64,000 nucleotides of DNA from an uncultured Owenweeksia sp. Its GTDB lineage: Bacteria > Bacteroidota > Bacteroidia > Flavobacteriales > Schleiferiaceae. The notes under the pieces are model-generated. The model was not told where the DNA came from, did not search any database, and was given only the letters and a program-made list of their open reading frames with translations. Position numbers and translations under genes: made by a program. Each line of letters begins with the position of its first letter. Positions within the stretch are counted from its first letter, which is position 1. Shown here one piece after another: positions 1 to 8,799 of this stretch. The stretch spans positions 21,988 through 85,987 of the forward strand of contig CAKZRR010000010.1 in the NCBI GenBank assembly GCA_937146805.1, read 5' to 3'.

Positions 1-2
1 TA

Positions 3-224
3 TTCAGTGGTCTTTCGGAAGAAGGGAAAAAGAGAAATGCCATGCGCTACCTTATTAATGAACAACTAATATGGGCTTCTCAAAAAAACAGGCTATTTGA
101 TTTTGAAGGTTCTAAGGATGAAAATTTAGCCAAATTTTACAGCAGCTTTGGTGCTGAAAACCGTCCGTATTGTCATCTGAAATACAATAACCTACCATGG
201 CCATTAAATCGTTTTAAAAAATGA
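3..224 (+). CDS. C-terminal fragment of a FemAB/GNAT-like acyl- or aminoacyltransferase
   Basis: Partial gene that runs in from the left edge; the frame is open from base 3, so the ATG at 42 is internal. About 73 residues are visible. The segment FDFEGSKDENLAKFYSSFGA resembles the last motif of FemAB-like peptidyltransferase/GNAT proteins, where a 'DFEGS...FG' stretch closes the second acetyltransferase fold. It overlaps the next gene by four bases (ATGA), so the two are probably translated together. The family call rests on this one motif; substrate and full domain make-up lie outside the window. Confidence 0.55.
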   Translation, partial: FSGLSEEGKKRNAMRYLINEQLIWASQKNRLFDFEGSKDENLAKFYSSFGAENRPYCHLKYNNLPWPLNRFKK

Positions 225-925
225 AAAATCAACGAAAGTATCGCCATCTTTTTTTTGATTTAGATCATACACTTTGGGATTTTGACGCCAATTCAAAACA
301 AACCATATTTGAATTGTTTGATTACAATAATCTCACCGAACGAGAAGGGATTGAAGCGGATGATTTTCACGAAACGTATTTGGTTATAAACGAATCTAAG
401 TGGGATTTGTATCGCCAGGGGTTAATTAATAAGGCCGAGCTACGCGCTACCCGCTTTACCGAGAGTTTTGCCAAGCATGGTTTTAATGATTTGGCTTTTA
501 GTCAAAAGTTTGAAGCTGATTATTTAGCCAGATGCCCGCATCAAACAGCGCTGTTGCCCGGGGCCATTGCAGCACTTGAGTTTTTAAAGGACGATTACGA
601 GCTGCACATTATTACCAATGGTTTTATAGAAAGTCAAGAAACAAAGTTGACTAAAAGTGGCTTGGCACCTTATTTTAAGCAAGTGGTTTCATCAGATGAA
701 GTAGGGGTAAATAAGCCGCACCCCAAAATTTTTGAACATTCGTTGGGTGGGGTAAAAGCGCAAAAGGAAGAATCATTGATGATTGGCGATAACCTAGAAG
801 CGGATATAATAGGAGCACAGCAATTTGGTATTGATCAAGTGTATTATAACCCATACCAACAGGCGCATGAGCATCGGCCTACTTTTGAGATTTCGGATTT
901 GCTGGAACTGAAATCGTTTTTGTAG
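221..925 (+). CDS. YjjG-family HAD hydrolase, noncanonical pyrimidine nucleotidase
   Basis: A 234-residue cytosolic HAD phosphatase. The four HAD motifs are present: D13-L-D15 in FFDLDHTLWDF (nucleophile and acid/base), TN at 132-133 in ITNGF, K165 in NKPHPKIFE, and GDN at 189-191 with D195. The cap lies between motifs 1 and 2, as in subclass I. The length and the DHTLWDF signature fit the YjjG group, which dephosphorylates nucleoside monophosphates and is linked to clearing noncanonical pyrimidine nucleotides. The start overlaps the stop of the preceding FemAB-like gene. Its last 47 bases overlap the convergent gene at 879-1289. Fold is certain; substrate is inferred from the family. Confidence 0.85.
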   Translation: MKNQRKYRHLFFDLDHTLWDFDANSKQTIFELFDYNNLTEREGIEADDFHETYLVINESKWDLYRQGLINKAELRATRFTESFAKHGFNDLAFSQKFEADYLARCPHQTALLPGAIAALEFLKDDYELHIITNGFIESQETKLTKSGLAPYFKQVVSSDEVGVNKPHPKIFEHSLGGVKAQKEESLMIGDNLEADIIGAQQFGIDQVYYNPYQQAHEHRPTFEISDLLELKSFL

Positions 926-1289
926 GCAAAACCCAATATCTAAACGCCTGGTAATCGTATTGGCTGCTGCGCGTATTTTCCTTCTCGTAAATCTCCACTT
1001 TTATCACATCCCCCTCTTTAAGGCTCGGTAATTTAGGGTCTGCAAAGCCTTTTGTGCTAAACTTAAAGGTGCACAAAAACTCCGTATTTACACGTAAGCT
1101 AGGGCTTTTGGTAGTATCTACAGCCTGCACTTGTAATACCGCCATATCGTTAGTGTATTCTAGCAATCCTATTACAGTTGCCTGCACGTTGATAGTCTTT
1201 ATACCTACTTTTTTAGTTTTTTGAGCACTCAGTGCCGCGCTGCCAAACAAGCAGATAAAAACAAGAATTCCTTTGCTAGCTAATTTCAT
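879..1289 (-). CDS. Small exported hypothetical protein
   Basis: A 136-residue protein with a clear Sec signal peptide (MKLASKG, hydrophobic core, cleavage near ALSA-Q at about residue 22) and no lipobox. The mature part is a short, probably beta-rich domain with no motif I recognise. The C-terminal 16 codons overlap the 3' end of the convergent HAD gene by 47 bp, so both ends are read on both strands. It stands alone on this strand, 126 bp from the start of comEC. It is probably periplasmic or surface-exposed; function unknown. Confidence 0.6.
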   Translation of the reverse strand: MKLASKGILVFICLFGSAALSAQKTKKVGIKTINVQATVIGLLEYTNDMAVLQVQAVDTTKSPSLRVNTEFLCTFKFSTKGFADPKLPSLKEGDVIKVEIYEKENTRSSQYDYQAFRYWVLPTKTISVPANPKSQK

Positions 1290-1415
1290 GCGGTGAAGTT
1301 AAAAGTTCAAATAAACAAATTGTGCATTAAGCAAAAAAACTTGCCTTGCTAAAAGGTGTAGCTCACTTAGTTTAAGGAGGTATCTGGAACTTTAGGAACG
1401 ATTTAATGTTTAAAA

Positions 1416-3509
1416 ATGGTATTTTTAGGGGATATGGTTTGGAACCGATATCCCTTATCTAGGCTTTTTGTTCTTTTCTGCTTAGGAATAGTACTTAGCA
1501 ATTTTACCGAGCTCACCTTGTTGCCTTGCGCTACTGCAGCTATAACGGGCTTGCTCCTAAGTGTCTTACTTTTCTTCTCTAATGGTGTTTTTGGTAATTT
1601 TAAAAACCGCTGGTTTTCCGGGATTCCAGCCTCTGTCACTTTTTTTGCTCTGGGCATTTGTGTAACACTTTTACATACCGAGCTTTATTTTTCTCAGCCA
1701 TTAACATCCGATAAAATGGATGGTTATTTTTTGGTGGAGCTATTGGATGAACCCAAAGAAAAAGAGCGCGTTGGTGTGCCCGTTAGGCTGTTGTATAAAA
1801 AAGATACATTCCCCGAAAGGGTAAATAGCAAGGCTATGGCCTATTTGCAAAAAAGCCAGCAGGCTAATTTGTTGCGTTACGGAGATCGTATTTGGATTAA
1901 AACGCGATTGAACCCATTGGATGAGCCTAAAAATCCTTTTGAATTTGATTATAAAAATTACCTCAATTTAAAGGCCATATACTATCAGTTTTATGCCGAT
2001 AGTACCTCATGGGAAATGGTTTCACATGATAATGGTTTAACCTTGGTGGCAAAGGCGCAAGAGGCGCGTAGGGCAGCGCTTCAAACTATTGAAAGTTGGA
2101 ATTTAACGGTAAATCAAAAGTCGGTAACCAAGGCGCTGTTGCTTGGTTTTAGATCTGAAATTAGTGATGAGCTTTTAAGTGCTTATTCCGCTGCTGGCGC
2201 GATGCACGTGTTGGCAGTTAGCGGTCTTCATGTAGGTATTGTGTACTTGCTTACGTTTTATCTTTTGTTCTTTTTAGAAAAATTGCCTTATGGTAAATTG
2301 GTACGTACGGTACTACTTATTATGCTGCTGTGGACATTTGCTTTAATTACCGGTATGTCGGCATCGGTGGTGCGCGCAGCTACTATGTTTAGCATGGTGG
2401 CGATTGCTTCTGGTTTTAAGAACTTTACTTCGGTTTTTAATACCATTATGGGTTCGGCTATGTTGCTGTTAACTCTTTACCCAAATTATTTATTTGAGGT
2501 AGGTTTTCAGCTTAGTTATTTAGCTGTTTTTGGCATAGTTTGGCTGCAACCTCGTTTTGAAGAAATGTGGAAACCCAATGGTTGGTTGCTTAAAAAAGTG
2601 TGGTCCATTACTACGGTTTCGTTGGCCGCTCAGGTGGCTACTTTTCCTTTAGGCTTGTATTATTTTCATCAGTTTCCAGGTTTGTTTTTGGTTTCTAATT
2701 TATTGGTAATACCGGTAGTTACCATTTTAATGTATGTTGGTTTAGTCGCGCTTTTATTGTCCTTGGCGGGATGGGTTCCTACTTTTTTGGTGGCTATTTA
2801 CGCGGCATTTTTATCAGCCATGAACTGGAGTGTAAATTGGATAGAGGGGCTGGACTTCTTTTTGTTAGATCAAATTCATATCAGTCGGCTGGAGCTTAGT
2901 TTATTGTATTTGCTAATCGCATTTTTCTTTACGTGGTTGTACCAGGGTAAGTCATATCGGTTGCTGGTTTCGGTAGTTTTAGCGTCTTTTTTAGGCTTGA
3001 GTCAATGGCTGGAGTTGCGCCAATTAAAAAAGCAAAAGCAATGGGTAGTATATGCTACCAAGGGTCATACTTCTTTAGGTTTATACCACCCAAAGGCGGC
3101 TGTTTTTATAAGTGATAGCCTTATGTTGGCGGATGATGATGGTTTAACTTTTCATGTAAAACATCATTGGTGGGCTCGCAATGCGCAGCCAGTTTCTAGA
3201 AACATTGAATCGGGTATTGAAACACGTTACTGTTACAAAACAGACGAGCTTATTTTGTTTGAAAATAAAAGTATTTGGCTGGCGGGTACTAATTTGGAAC
3301 AAGCCCGACAAGCTACTACCTGGGTAGCGAGAGGTAAACTAGCAAAAGGAGTGGAGAGTTTAGCATACAAGCCTCAAAAATTAATTTTGAGTGCGGAATT
3401 AAATTATTACCAACGTAAAGACTGGGTAGCGTGGGCCAAAAAATATCAGGTGATTTATTGGGATGTACAAGAAAAAGGGGCGTATGTGGGAGCGGTTGCT
3501 TCGCAGTAG
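1416..3509 (+). CDS. comEC: ComEC/Rec2-family DNA-uptake channel protein
   Basis: A 697-residue inner-membrane protein of natural transformation that passes single-stranded DNA into the cytosol. An N-terminal DUF4131-like region (about 1-200, two or three helices and a soluble loop) is followed by the Competence domain from about residue 238, with the signature ALLLGFRSEIS and the helix MHVLAVSGLHVGIVY. Many helices run to about 525. The last ~170 residues lack the HxHxDH metallo-beta-lactamase motif of the long ComEC form, so this is the short form. Two in-frame ATGs lie close together (1416 and 1434); the second gives MVWNRYPL and may be the true start. It ends 3 bp from the convergent cdaA. 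Confidence 0.85.
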   Translation: MVFLGDMVWNRYPLSRLFVLFCLGIVLSNFTELTLLPCATAAITGLLLSVLLFFSNGVFGNFKNRWFSGIPASVTFFALGICVTLLHTELYFSQPLTSDKMDGYFLVELLDEPKEKERVGVPVRLLYKKDTFPERVNSKAMAYLQKSQQANLLRYGDRIWIKTRLNPLDEPKNPFEFDYKNYLNLKAIYYQFYADSTSWEMVSHDNGLTLVAKAQEARRAALQTIESWNLTVNQKSVTKALLLGFRSEISDELLSAYSAAGAMHVLAVSGLHVGIVYLLTFYLLFFLEKLPYGKLVRTVLLIMLLWTFALITGMSASVVRAATMFSMVAIASGFKNFTSVFNTIMGSAMLLLTLYPNYLFEVGFQLSYLAVFGIVWLQPRFEEMWKPNGWLLKKVWSITTVSLAAQVATFPLGLYYFHQFPGLFLVSNLLVIPVVTILMYVGLVALLLSLAGWVPTFLVAIYAAFLSAMNWSVNWIEGLDFFLLDQIHISRLELSLLYLLIAFFFTWLYQGKSYRLLVSVVLASFLGLSQWLELRQLKKQKQWVVYATKGHTSLGLYHPKAAVFISDSLMLADDDGLTFHVKHHWWARNAQPVSRNIESGIETRYCYKTDELILFENKSIWLAGTNLEQARQATTWVARGKLAKGVESLAYKPQKLILSAELNYYQRKDWVAWAKKYQVIYWDVQEKGAYVGAVASQ

Positions 3510-3512
3510 TCC

Positions 3513-4289
3513 TTAATCTTCTCCTAAGTTTTCTAAAAAGTGCCTCAACTCCTTAGCGCTGAGGTTCGATTCAAAATGGTTATTCTTAATAAACGAAATG
3601 CCCCCTGTTTCCTCCGAAACTACCAAGGCCACGGCATCGGTCTTTTCTGTAATGCCAAGTGCTGCACGGTGTCTTAATCCAAATCTAGAGGGTAAGGCTG
3701 CTTGTTCTGTAAGTGGTAAAATACAGCCAGCCGCTTTAATGGTTTCGCCATTAATTACCACGGCACCATCGTGTAAAGGACTGTGTTTATTAAAAATACT
3801 TTCTAATAATGGGCTGCTCGTTTTAGCTTTTACCGTGGTGCCTGTATCGCATACTGCGTTAAGTGCACTTTGGTTTTCAATAATAAGAATAGCGCCTGTT
3901 CGGGTAGCGGCCATGCTTAGGCAGGCTTCTACAATTTCATCTAATTCAATTTGATTTTTGTCTTCTTCTTTGAGCCATTTCCATTGGCGTAAAAAACGTT
4001 TTCTTCCCGTAAGGTTGGTAGAACCCAGCAATAGTAAAAACTTGCGTATTTCTTGCTGAAAAACAATGACCAACGCAATTACACCCACGCCAATAAACTT
4101 ACCAAGAATCTCAGTAAGTAGCGCCATTTGCAGCGCATCAACCAATTTCCAAATAAGATAAATGGCCGCCACTCCAATAAAAATATTAATGGCTACGGTG
4201 CCGCGTACCAAGCGATACAGCTGGTAGAGCAAAAAGGCAACGAGTAAAATATCAAGCGCATCTAAAATGCGGAAATCGAGAAAGAGCAT
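3513..4289 (-). CDS. cdaA: Diadenylate cyclase CdaA (c-di-AMP synthase)
   Basis: A 258-residue membrane-anchored DAC-domain protein that makes c-di-AMP from two ATP. Three N-terminal helices (about 10-80) are followed by a basic linker (about 93-105) and the cyclase domain. The catalytic DGA is at 174-176 in LHDGAVVING and the RHR motif at 206-208 in GLRHRAALG. Length and layout match CdaA (TIGR00159). The start codon overlaps the stop of folP by one base (TAATG), so the two genes are translationally coupled. c-di-AMP usually serves potassium and turgor control; no effector is visible here. Confidence 0.92.
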   Translation of the reverse strand: MLFLDFRILDALDILLVAFLLYQLYRLVRGTVAINIFIGVAAIYLIWKLVDALQMALLTEILGKFIGVGVIALVIVFQQEIRKFLLLLGSTNLTGRKRFLRQWKWLKEEDKNQIELDEIVEACLSMAATRTGAILIIENQSALNAVCDTGTTVKAKTSSPLLESIFNKHSPLHDGAVVINGETIKAAGCILPLTEQAALPSRFGLRHRAALGITEKTDAVALVVSEETGGISFIKNNHFESNLSAKELRHFLENLGED

Positions 4290-5164
4290 TAGCCCAAATT
4301 TTGCGTGAATGTAACTATTTTCACTGCTTCTACCGCCTCCTTTACATCATGCACTCTAAGAATTTGTGCACCGTTTTGCAAAGCTATTACATGGGCGGCT
4401 GTAGTTCCATTCAAGGTTTCCTTAGCGGGAACGTCTAGTAAATTGCCAATCATGGATTTGCGACTTAACCCGACCAATAGTGGATTCTTAAAAATTTTGA
4501 ATTTATCTAATGCCGCCAGCAATTCATAATTGTGTTTTAAGGTTTTGCCAAAACCAAAACCGGGATCCAAAATAACATCGGCTACGCCTGCTTGGGTAAA
4601 AAGCGCTAATTGCTCAGAAAAGAAATGGGCTATTTCTTTAAAAACATGCTCATACTGCGGATTTTGCTGCATGTTTTGAGGATTACCTTGCATGTGCATG
4701 AGTATGTACGGTAGTTTAATTTTTGCCATGGTTTTCGCCATCTCCAGATCCAGTGTGCCTCCGCTAATGTCATTAATAATATCCGCTCCTATGTGAGCGG
4801 TTTTTTCGGCAACGGCTGCATGGTAAGTATCCACCGAAAGGTAAGCTTTGGGAAATTCTTTCCGAATACTATTAACAGTGTTTTCAAGCCGTTTCCATTC
4901 TTCATCAGCGGTAAGGGCGGTGGCTCGGGGTTTGGAAGATGCCGCGCCAATGTCGATAATTTGGGCGCCTTCGCTCAACATTTTTTCACATTGCCCTAAG
5001 GCTAAATGAGTTTGCTGATATAGCCCTCCATCGTAAAAAGAATCAGGACCGATATTCAAAATACCCATTACCCAAGGCTTGTCTATTGTAACCAATTCTC
5101 CACGCAGGTTTAGGCTAGGCTTCTTGCAAAAAATAGTATCTTTCGCCTCTATTTTTTCTGACAT
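4289..5164 (-). CDS. folP: Dihydropteroate synthase
   Basis: A 291-residue TIM-barrel enzyme that joins p-aminobenzoate to dihydropterin pyrophosphate in folate synthesis. Landmarks: loop 1 ILNIGPDSFYDGG (35-47), loop 2 DIGAASSKP (71-79), VDTY (111-114), NDISGG (131-136), LDPGFGFGKT (199-208), GLSRKSMIG (232-240, pterin/pABA contact) and RVHD (270-273). Loop 1 has Gly where most family members have Thr (NVTPDSF), and loop 2 has Lys where Arg is usual (STRP or SSRP). It is the upstream gene of a coupled folP-cdaA pair and is divergent from the DUF1599 gene across 48 bp. Confidence 0.93.
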   Translation of the reverse strand: MSEKIEAKDTIFCKKPSLNLRGELVTIDKPWVMGILNIGPDSFYDGGLYQQTHLALGQCEKMLSEGAQIIDIGAASSKPRATALTADEEWKRLENTVNSIRKEFPKAYLSVDTYHAAVAEKTAHIGADIINDISGGTLDLEMAKTMAKIKLPYILMHMQGNPQNMQQNPQYEHVFKEIAHFFSEQLALFTQAGVADVILDPGFGFGKTLKHNYELLAALDKFKIFKNPLLVGLSRKSMIGNLLDVPAKETLNGTTAAHVIALQNGAQILRVHDVKEAVEAVKIVTFTQNLG

Positions 5165-5212
5165 TTAAGGTGTCTTTATTTCCAAATTTTTAAGCATCAG
5201 CTAAAGTATTAA

Positions 5213-5752
5213 ATGGCCGAAACTTCTAAGCAATTTAACGAGATCATCCGCCACTGTAGGCAGCTTTTTAATAATAAAACCAAAGATTATGGTCCGGCAT
5301 GGCGCATTTTGCGTTTGCCATCTCTTACCGATCAAATTTTTATAAAAGCGCAACGCATTCGTAGCATTGAGGATAAAGGAACGCAAAAAGTAAGCGATAA
5401 CCTCGCGGATGAATTTGTGGGAATTTTGAATTATTCCATCATGGCACTCATTCAAATGGAATTAGGCGTGGTAGATAAACCGGATATGGATGCCGAAACA
5501 GCTGCCAAGTTTTACGATAAATATGTAAAAGTGGCTAGGGATTTGATGGAGCGTAAGAATCATGATTATGGGGAGGCTTGGCGCGAAATGCGTATCAGTT
5601 CTATAACAGATTTAATTCTTCAAAAGTTGCTGCGTATTAAGCAGATAGAAGATAATCAAGGGGCCACCTTGGTGTCGGAAGGTTTAGATGCCAATTATTT
5701 GGACATGGTTAATTATGCGGCTTTTGCTTTAATCAAAATGAACGAAAACTAA
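5213..5752 (+). CDS. Duplicated DUF1599 (nucleotide-modification-associated domain 1) protein
   Basis: A 179-residue protein made of two copies of the same helical unit. Copy 1 (about 10-90) has KDYGPAWRILRLPSLTD then RIRSIEDKG; copy 2 (about 95-178) has HDYGEAWREMRISSITD then RIKQIEDNQG. The DYG.AWR..R..S.TD core matches DUF1599, a domain associated with nucleotide-modifying systems in phages and bacteria. In Bacteroidota it is a housekeeping-style gene next to folP and a DoxX-like gene. It starts the rightward operon that runs through prmA. Biochemical role unknown; the domain identity is solid. Confidence 0.82.
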   Translation: MAETSKQFNEIIRHCRQLFNNKTKDYGPAWRILRLPSLTDQIFIKAQRIRSIEDKGTQKVSDNLADEFVGILNYSIMALIQMELGVVDKPDMDAETAAKFYDKYVKVARDLMERKNHDYGEAWREMRISSITDLILQKLLRIKQIEDNQGATLVSEGLDANYLDMVNYAAFALIKMNEN

Positions 5753-5757
5753 TTGCA

Positions 5758-6906
5758 ATGCGATTTATAACTCAAATTTTACGCTTTATAGTAGGCGGAT
5801 TATTCATTTTTTCAGGGCTGATAAAGCTCAATGATCCACTGGGTTTTTCTTATAAATTAGATGAGTACTTTTCGGTAGATGTGCTCAATCTTACTTTTTT
5901 GCAGCCCCATGCGCTAAGCTTATCGGTGGCTATTGTAATTGCCGAAGTGCTGCTGGGAGTGGCTTTGATAATTGGTTTCTGGAAAAAATTAACATCTTGG
6001 CTTTTGCTGCTGATGATTTTGTTTTTCACCTTTTTAACTTTTTACTCGGCTTACTTTAATAAGGTTACCGATTGCGGATGTTTTGGAGATGCGATACCGC
6101 TAACCCCTTGGGAATCTTTTGGTAAAGATGTGGTTTTGAGCGTGTTTATTGTTCTGCTTTTTGTCAATCAAAAATATATTTACCCTTGGGGTAGCAAAGC
6201 AGTGCACTCGGCCACTATGGGGCTTACTTTTATTGCTTGTGCTGCCTTGGGTTTTCATGTGTTAAACCATTTACCTGTATTAGATTTTAGAGCCTATGCA
6301 ACGGGTAAAAACATTATAGAGGGCATGAAATCGGCTGAGGAATTGGGCTTACAACCTACCGTGTATCAAACTATTTTTACTTTGGAGAACGGCAGCACCG
6401 GAGCATCCGAAAAAGTACCAAGCGACCGCTATTCATCCGAAAAATGGTGGGAGAAAAAGGACTGGAAAATAAACTCGGATTTAACGGAGTCTATTGTTGC
6501 GATAGAGGGGTATGAACCACCCGTACATGATTTTGTAATTGTACATGAGGATAGAGATATTACCGATAGTATTTTGAGTATGGATGCCATATTATTGGTT
6601 ATTAGCTACAAGATTGAATTGGCGGACGAAGCGGGTTATGAGGCCATAAATACTTTGGTGGCGGAAGCCGAAATACAAGGCGTTCCCACTTTGGGCTTAA
6701 GTGCCAGTTTTAGCGATGATGTTGAAGAAATGCGCCATCGTGTGCAAGCGGCTTTTCCTTACGCTACGATGGACGAAACAGCTTTGAAAACAATAGTGCG
6801 TGCCAACCCGGGTGTGGTCTTGCTTAAAAAAGCAACCATAATGGCCAAGTACCATCCACATGATATTCCTGCGTTTTCGGAATTGAAAGCAAACTTTTTA
6901 GATTAA
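5758..6906 (+). CDS. BT_3928-family DoxX/MauE-like membrane protein
   Basis: A 382-residue protein with four to five helices in the first ~165 residues (GGLFIFSGLIKLNDPLGF opens a DoxX-like domain) and a soluble C-terminal part that resembles a thioredoxin-like fold without a CXXC. A cysteine pair sits in DCGCFGD (105-111), the motif shared with MauE-type proteins that act in disulfide or quinone chemistry. It lies 5 bp after the DUF1599 gene. Bacteroidota annotate this family as BT_3928. A redox role in the envelope is likely from the family, not proven by sequence. Confidence 0.75.
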   Translation: MRFITQILRFIVGGLFIFSGLIKLNDPLGFSYKLDEYFSVDVLNLTFLQPHALSLSVAIVIAEVLLGVALIIGFWKKLTSWLLLLMILFFTFLTFYSAYFNKVTDCGCFGDAIPLTPWESFGKDVVLSVFIVLLFVNQKYIYPWGSKAVHSATMGLTFIACAALGFHVLNHLPVLDFRAYATGKNIIEGMKSAEELGLQPTVYQTIFTLENGSTGASEKVPSDRYSSEKWWEKKDWKINSDLTESIVAIEGYEPPVHDFVIVHEDRDITDSILSMDAILLVISYKIELADEAGYEAINTLVAEAEIQGVPTLGLSASFSDDVEEMRHRVQAAFPYATMDETALKTIVRANPGVVLLKKATIMAKYHPHDIPAFSELKANFLD

Positions 6907-6910
6907 TTGT

Positions 6911-7984
6911 TTGCTTCGGTTTATTGCACATAAAATGGGTTACAGCCTCCTAGTTCTTTGGGGGGTAATTACGGCAGTTTTTTTGTTGTTTAATGTTTTA
7001 CCAGGAGACCCGGCACGTATGATGCTGGATCAACGAGAGGACAGCGAGCAATTGATGGCCGTGAAGAAAAAGTATGGCTTTGATAAGCCGATGTGGCAGC
7101 AGTACCTTTACTATGTAAATGATATTAGCCCGGTTTCGTGGCACTCAAACAACGAAAACGATTACACTCATCTGTATCGCTATAAAAATAGCTATCAAAA
7201 AGTGATGGGTTTTAAAAAAAGTAGTTTGGTAGTTAAGTGGCCTTACTTACGCGAATCGTTTGCTAATCAAGGTAAAAAAGTCTCCACCATTATTTCAGAA
7301 ACACTGCCCAATACCATTATTCTGGCAATTGCCTCTATTGGTATAGCATTGGTTTTAGGTATTTTTTTAGGACTGGTTAGTGGTATGAAAGCCAATAGCT
7401 TTTTAGATAAACTAATTACAGTGGTAGGTACCTTAGGTATGTCGGTGCCTTCCTTTTTCTCAGCTATTTTATTTGCATGGATTTTTGGCTATTTGCTAGC
7501 AGAATATACGGGGCTAAATATGACAGGGAGTCTTTTTGAGGTAGATGATATGGGTGAGGGCGTTTACTTGCAACTTAAAAATTTAATCCTGCCGGCTATC
7601 GTATTGGGCATACGTCCGTTGGGGGTAATTATTCAGCTTACACGCGGTAGTTTACTAGAGGAAATGGGGCAGAATTACATACAAACAGCACGTGCTAAAG
7701 GACTTACTCGTTGGCAAACGGTACGTAAGCACGCCCTAAAAAATGCTTTAAATCCCGTAGTAACGGCTGCCAGTGGTTGGTTTGCCTCTATGTTGGCTGG
7801 AGCTGTATTTGTTGAATACATTTTTGGATGGAACGGCCTTGGGAAGCAAATTGTAGAAGCGCTCAATCAACTGGATTTGCCTGTTGTAATGGGAGCTGTA
7901 TTGGTAATCGGATTTACCTTTGTATTGCTTAATATTTTAGTAGATATACTTTACGCCTTACTAGATCCTAAGGTTAGAATTTAA
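6911..7984 (+). CDS. ABC transporter permease, DppB/OppB type (orphan)
   Basis: A 357-residue binding-protein-dependent transport permease. Helix 1 and the following PGDPARMML (about 30-38) are typical of the DppB/OppB half-permease, and the EAA loop reads TARAKGLTRWQTVRKHALKN near residue 260. An extra ~70-residue periplasmic insert follows helix 1. The start is a TTG at 6911; an in-frame ATG at 6935 would cut eight residues from the basic N-terminus, so TTG seems better. No ATPase, second permease or binding protein gene is nearby, so the partner components must be elsewhere. It sits in the operon between BT_3928 and tpiA. Confidence 0.82.
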   Translation: MLRFIAHKMGYSLLVLWGVITAVFLLFNVLPGDPARMMLDQREDSEQLMAVKKKYGFDKPMWQQYLYYVNDISPVSWHSNNENDYTHLYRYKNSYQKVMGFKKSSLVVKWPYLRESFANQGKKVSTIISETLPNTIILAIASIGIALVLGIFLGLVSGMKANSFLDKLITVVGTLGMSVPSFFSAILFAWIFGYLLAEYTGLNMTGSLFEVDDMGEGVYLQLKNLILPAIVLGIRPLGVIIQLTRGSLLEEMGQNYIQTARAKGLTRWQTVRKHALKNALNPVVTAASGWFASMLAGAVFVEYIFGWNGLGKQIVEALNQLDLPVVMGAVLVIGFTFVLLNILVDILYALLDPKVRI

Positions 7985-8004
7985 AAGAAAAAATAGAAAG
8001 ATAT

Positions 8005-8778
8005 ATGGCACGTAAGATAATTGCAGGAAATTGGAAAATGAATGTGCATCCCGCAGCAGGCGTGGATTTGATTAAGGAAATTGCAACTTATTGTGAAAAC
8101 ACTGAGCTTAAAGGTGTAGAGGTTGTAATTGCTCCTTCCTTTTTAGAATTGGCCGAAACAGCCCAGTGGGTGGCGGATAAAAAAATGAGCGTGGCGGCTC
8201 AAAATTGCAGTGAGCATAATTTAGGAGCCTTTACGGGTGAGGTGAATGCTGATATGATTCAATCTACTGGAGCAGAATTGGTGTTAATTGGACATTCGGA
8301 AAGGCGTCAGTTTTTTGGAGATACTAATTCGGTGATTAACCAAAAATTAAAGCAGGCCTTAAGGGTAGGTTTGTTTCCAATATTATGTGTGGGCGAAACC
8401 TTGGAACAACGCCAAGGTAACCAGCATGAGACTACGGTTTTACAACAGCTGGAAGAGGCCTTGGCCGGTTTTGAAATGCACGAATTAGAAAATTTAACCA
8501 TTGCCTATGAACCTGTTTGGGCGATAGGTACAGGAGAAACCGCGAGTCCAGAACAGGCGCAAACCATGCACAACTTTATTCGTGTAAGTTTGGGAAAAAT
8601 GTACAACGCCAGCTTGGCAGATGAAACCAGTATTTTATATGGAGGTTCGGTGAACCCCAAAAATGCAAACGATCTTTTTGGGCAAGAGGATATTGATGGT
8701 GGTTTGATTGGTGGCGCCTCCTTAAAGTTTGAAAGCTTTAGCGAGCTTATTTCCATTGGCGTATCGGTTTTAGCTTAA
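8005..8778 (+). CDS. tpiA: Triosephosphate isomerase
   Basis: A 257-residue glycolytic enzyme that interconverts dihydroxyacetone phosphate and glyceraldehyde 3-phosphate. Catalytic residues are visible: N9 and K11 in AGNWKMN, H97 in IGHSERRQFFG, and E169 in AYEPVWAIGTG. The phosphate-binding ends ILYGGSVNP and GGLIGGASL are intact. It is full length and lies 20 bp after the ABC permease and 21 bp before prmA, in the same operon. Confidence 0.97.
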   Translation: MARKIIAGNWKMNVHPAAGVDLIKEIATYCENTELKGVEVVIAPSFLELAETAQWVADKKMSVAAQNCSEHNLGAFTGEVNADMIQSTGAELVLIGHSERRQFFGDTNSVINQKLKQALRVGLFPILCVGETLEQRQGNQHETTVLQQLEEALAGFEMHELENLTIAYEPVWAIGTGETASPEQAQTMHNFIRVSLGKMYNASLADETSILYGGSVNPKNANDLFGQEDIDGGLIGGASLKFESFSELISIGVSVLA

Positions 8779-8799
8779 AACGGAGTTGAAAATAAAGAG

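Noticed and set aside
1403..1657. 84-codon minus-strand ORF opposite comEC
   Set aside because: Antisense shadow of the coding strand without independent support.
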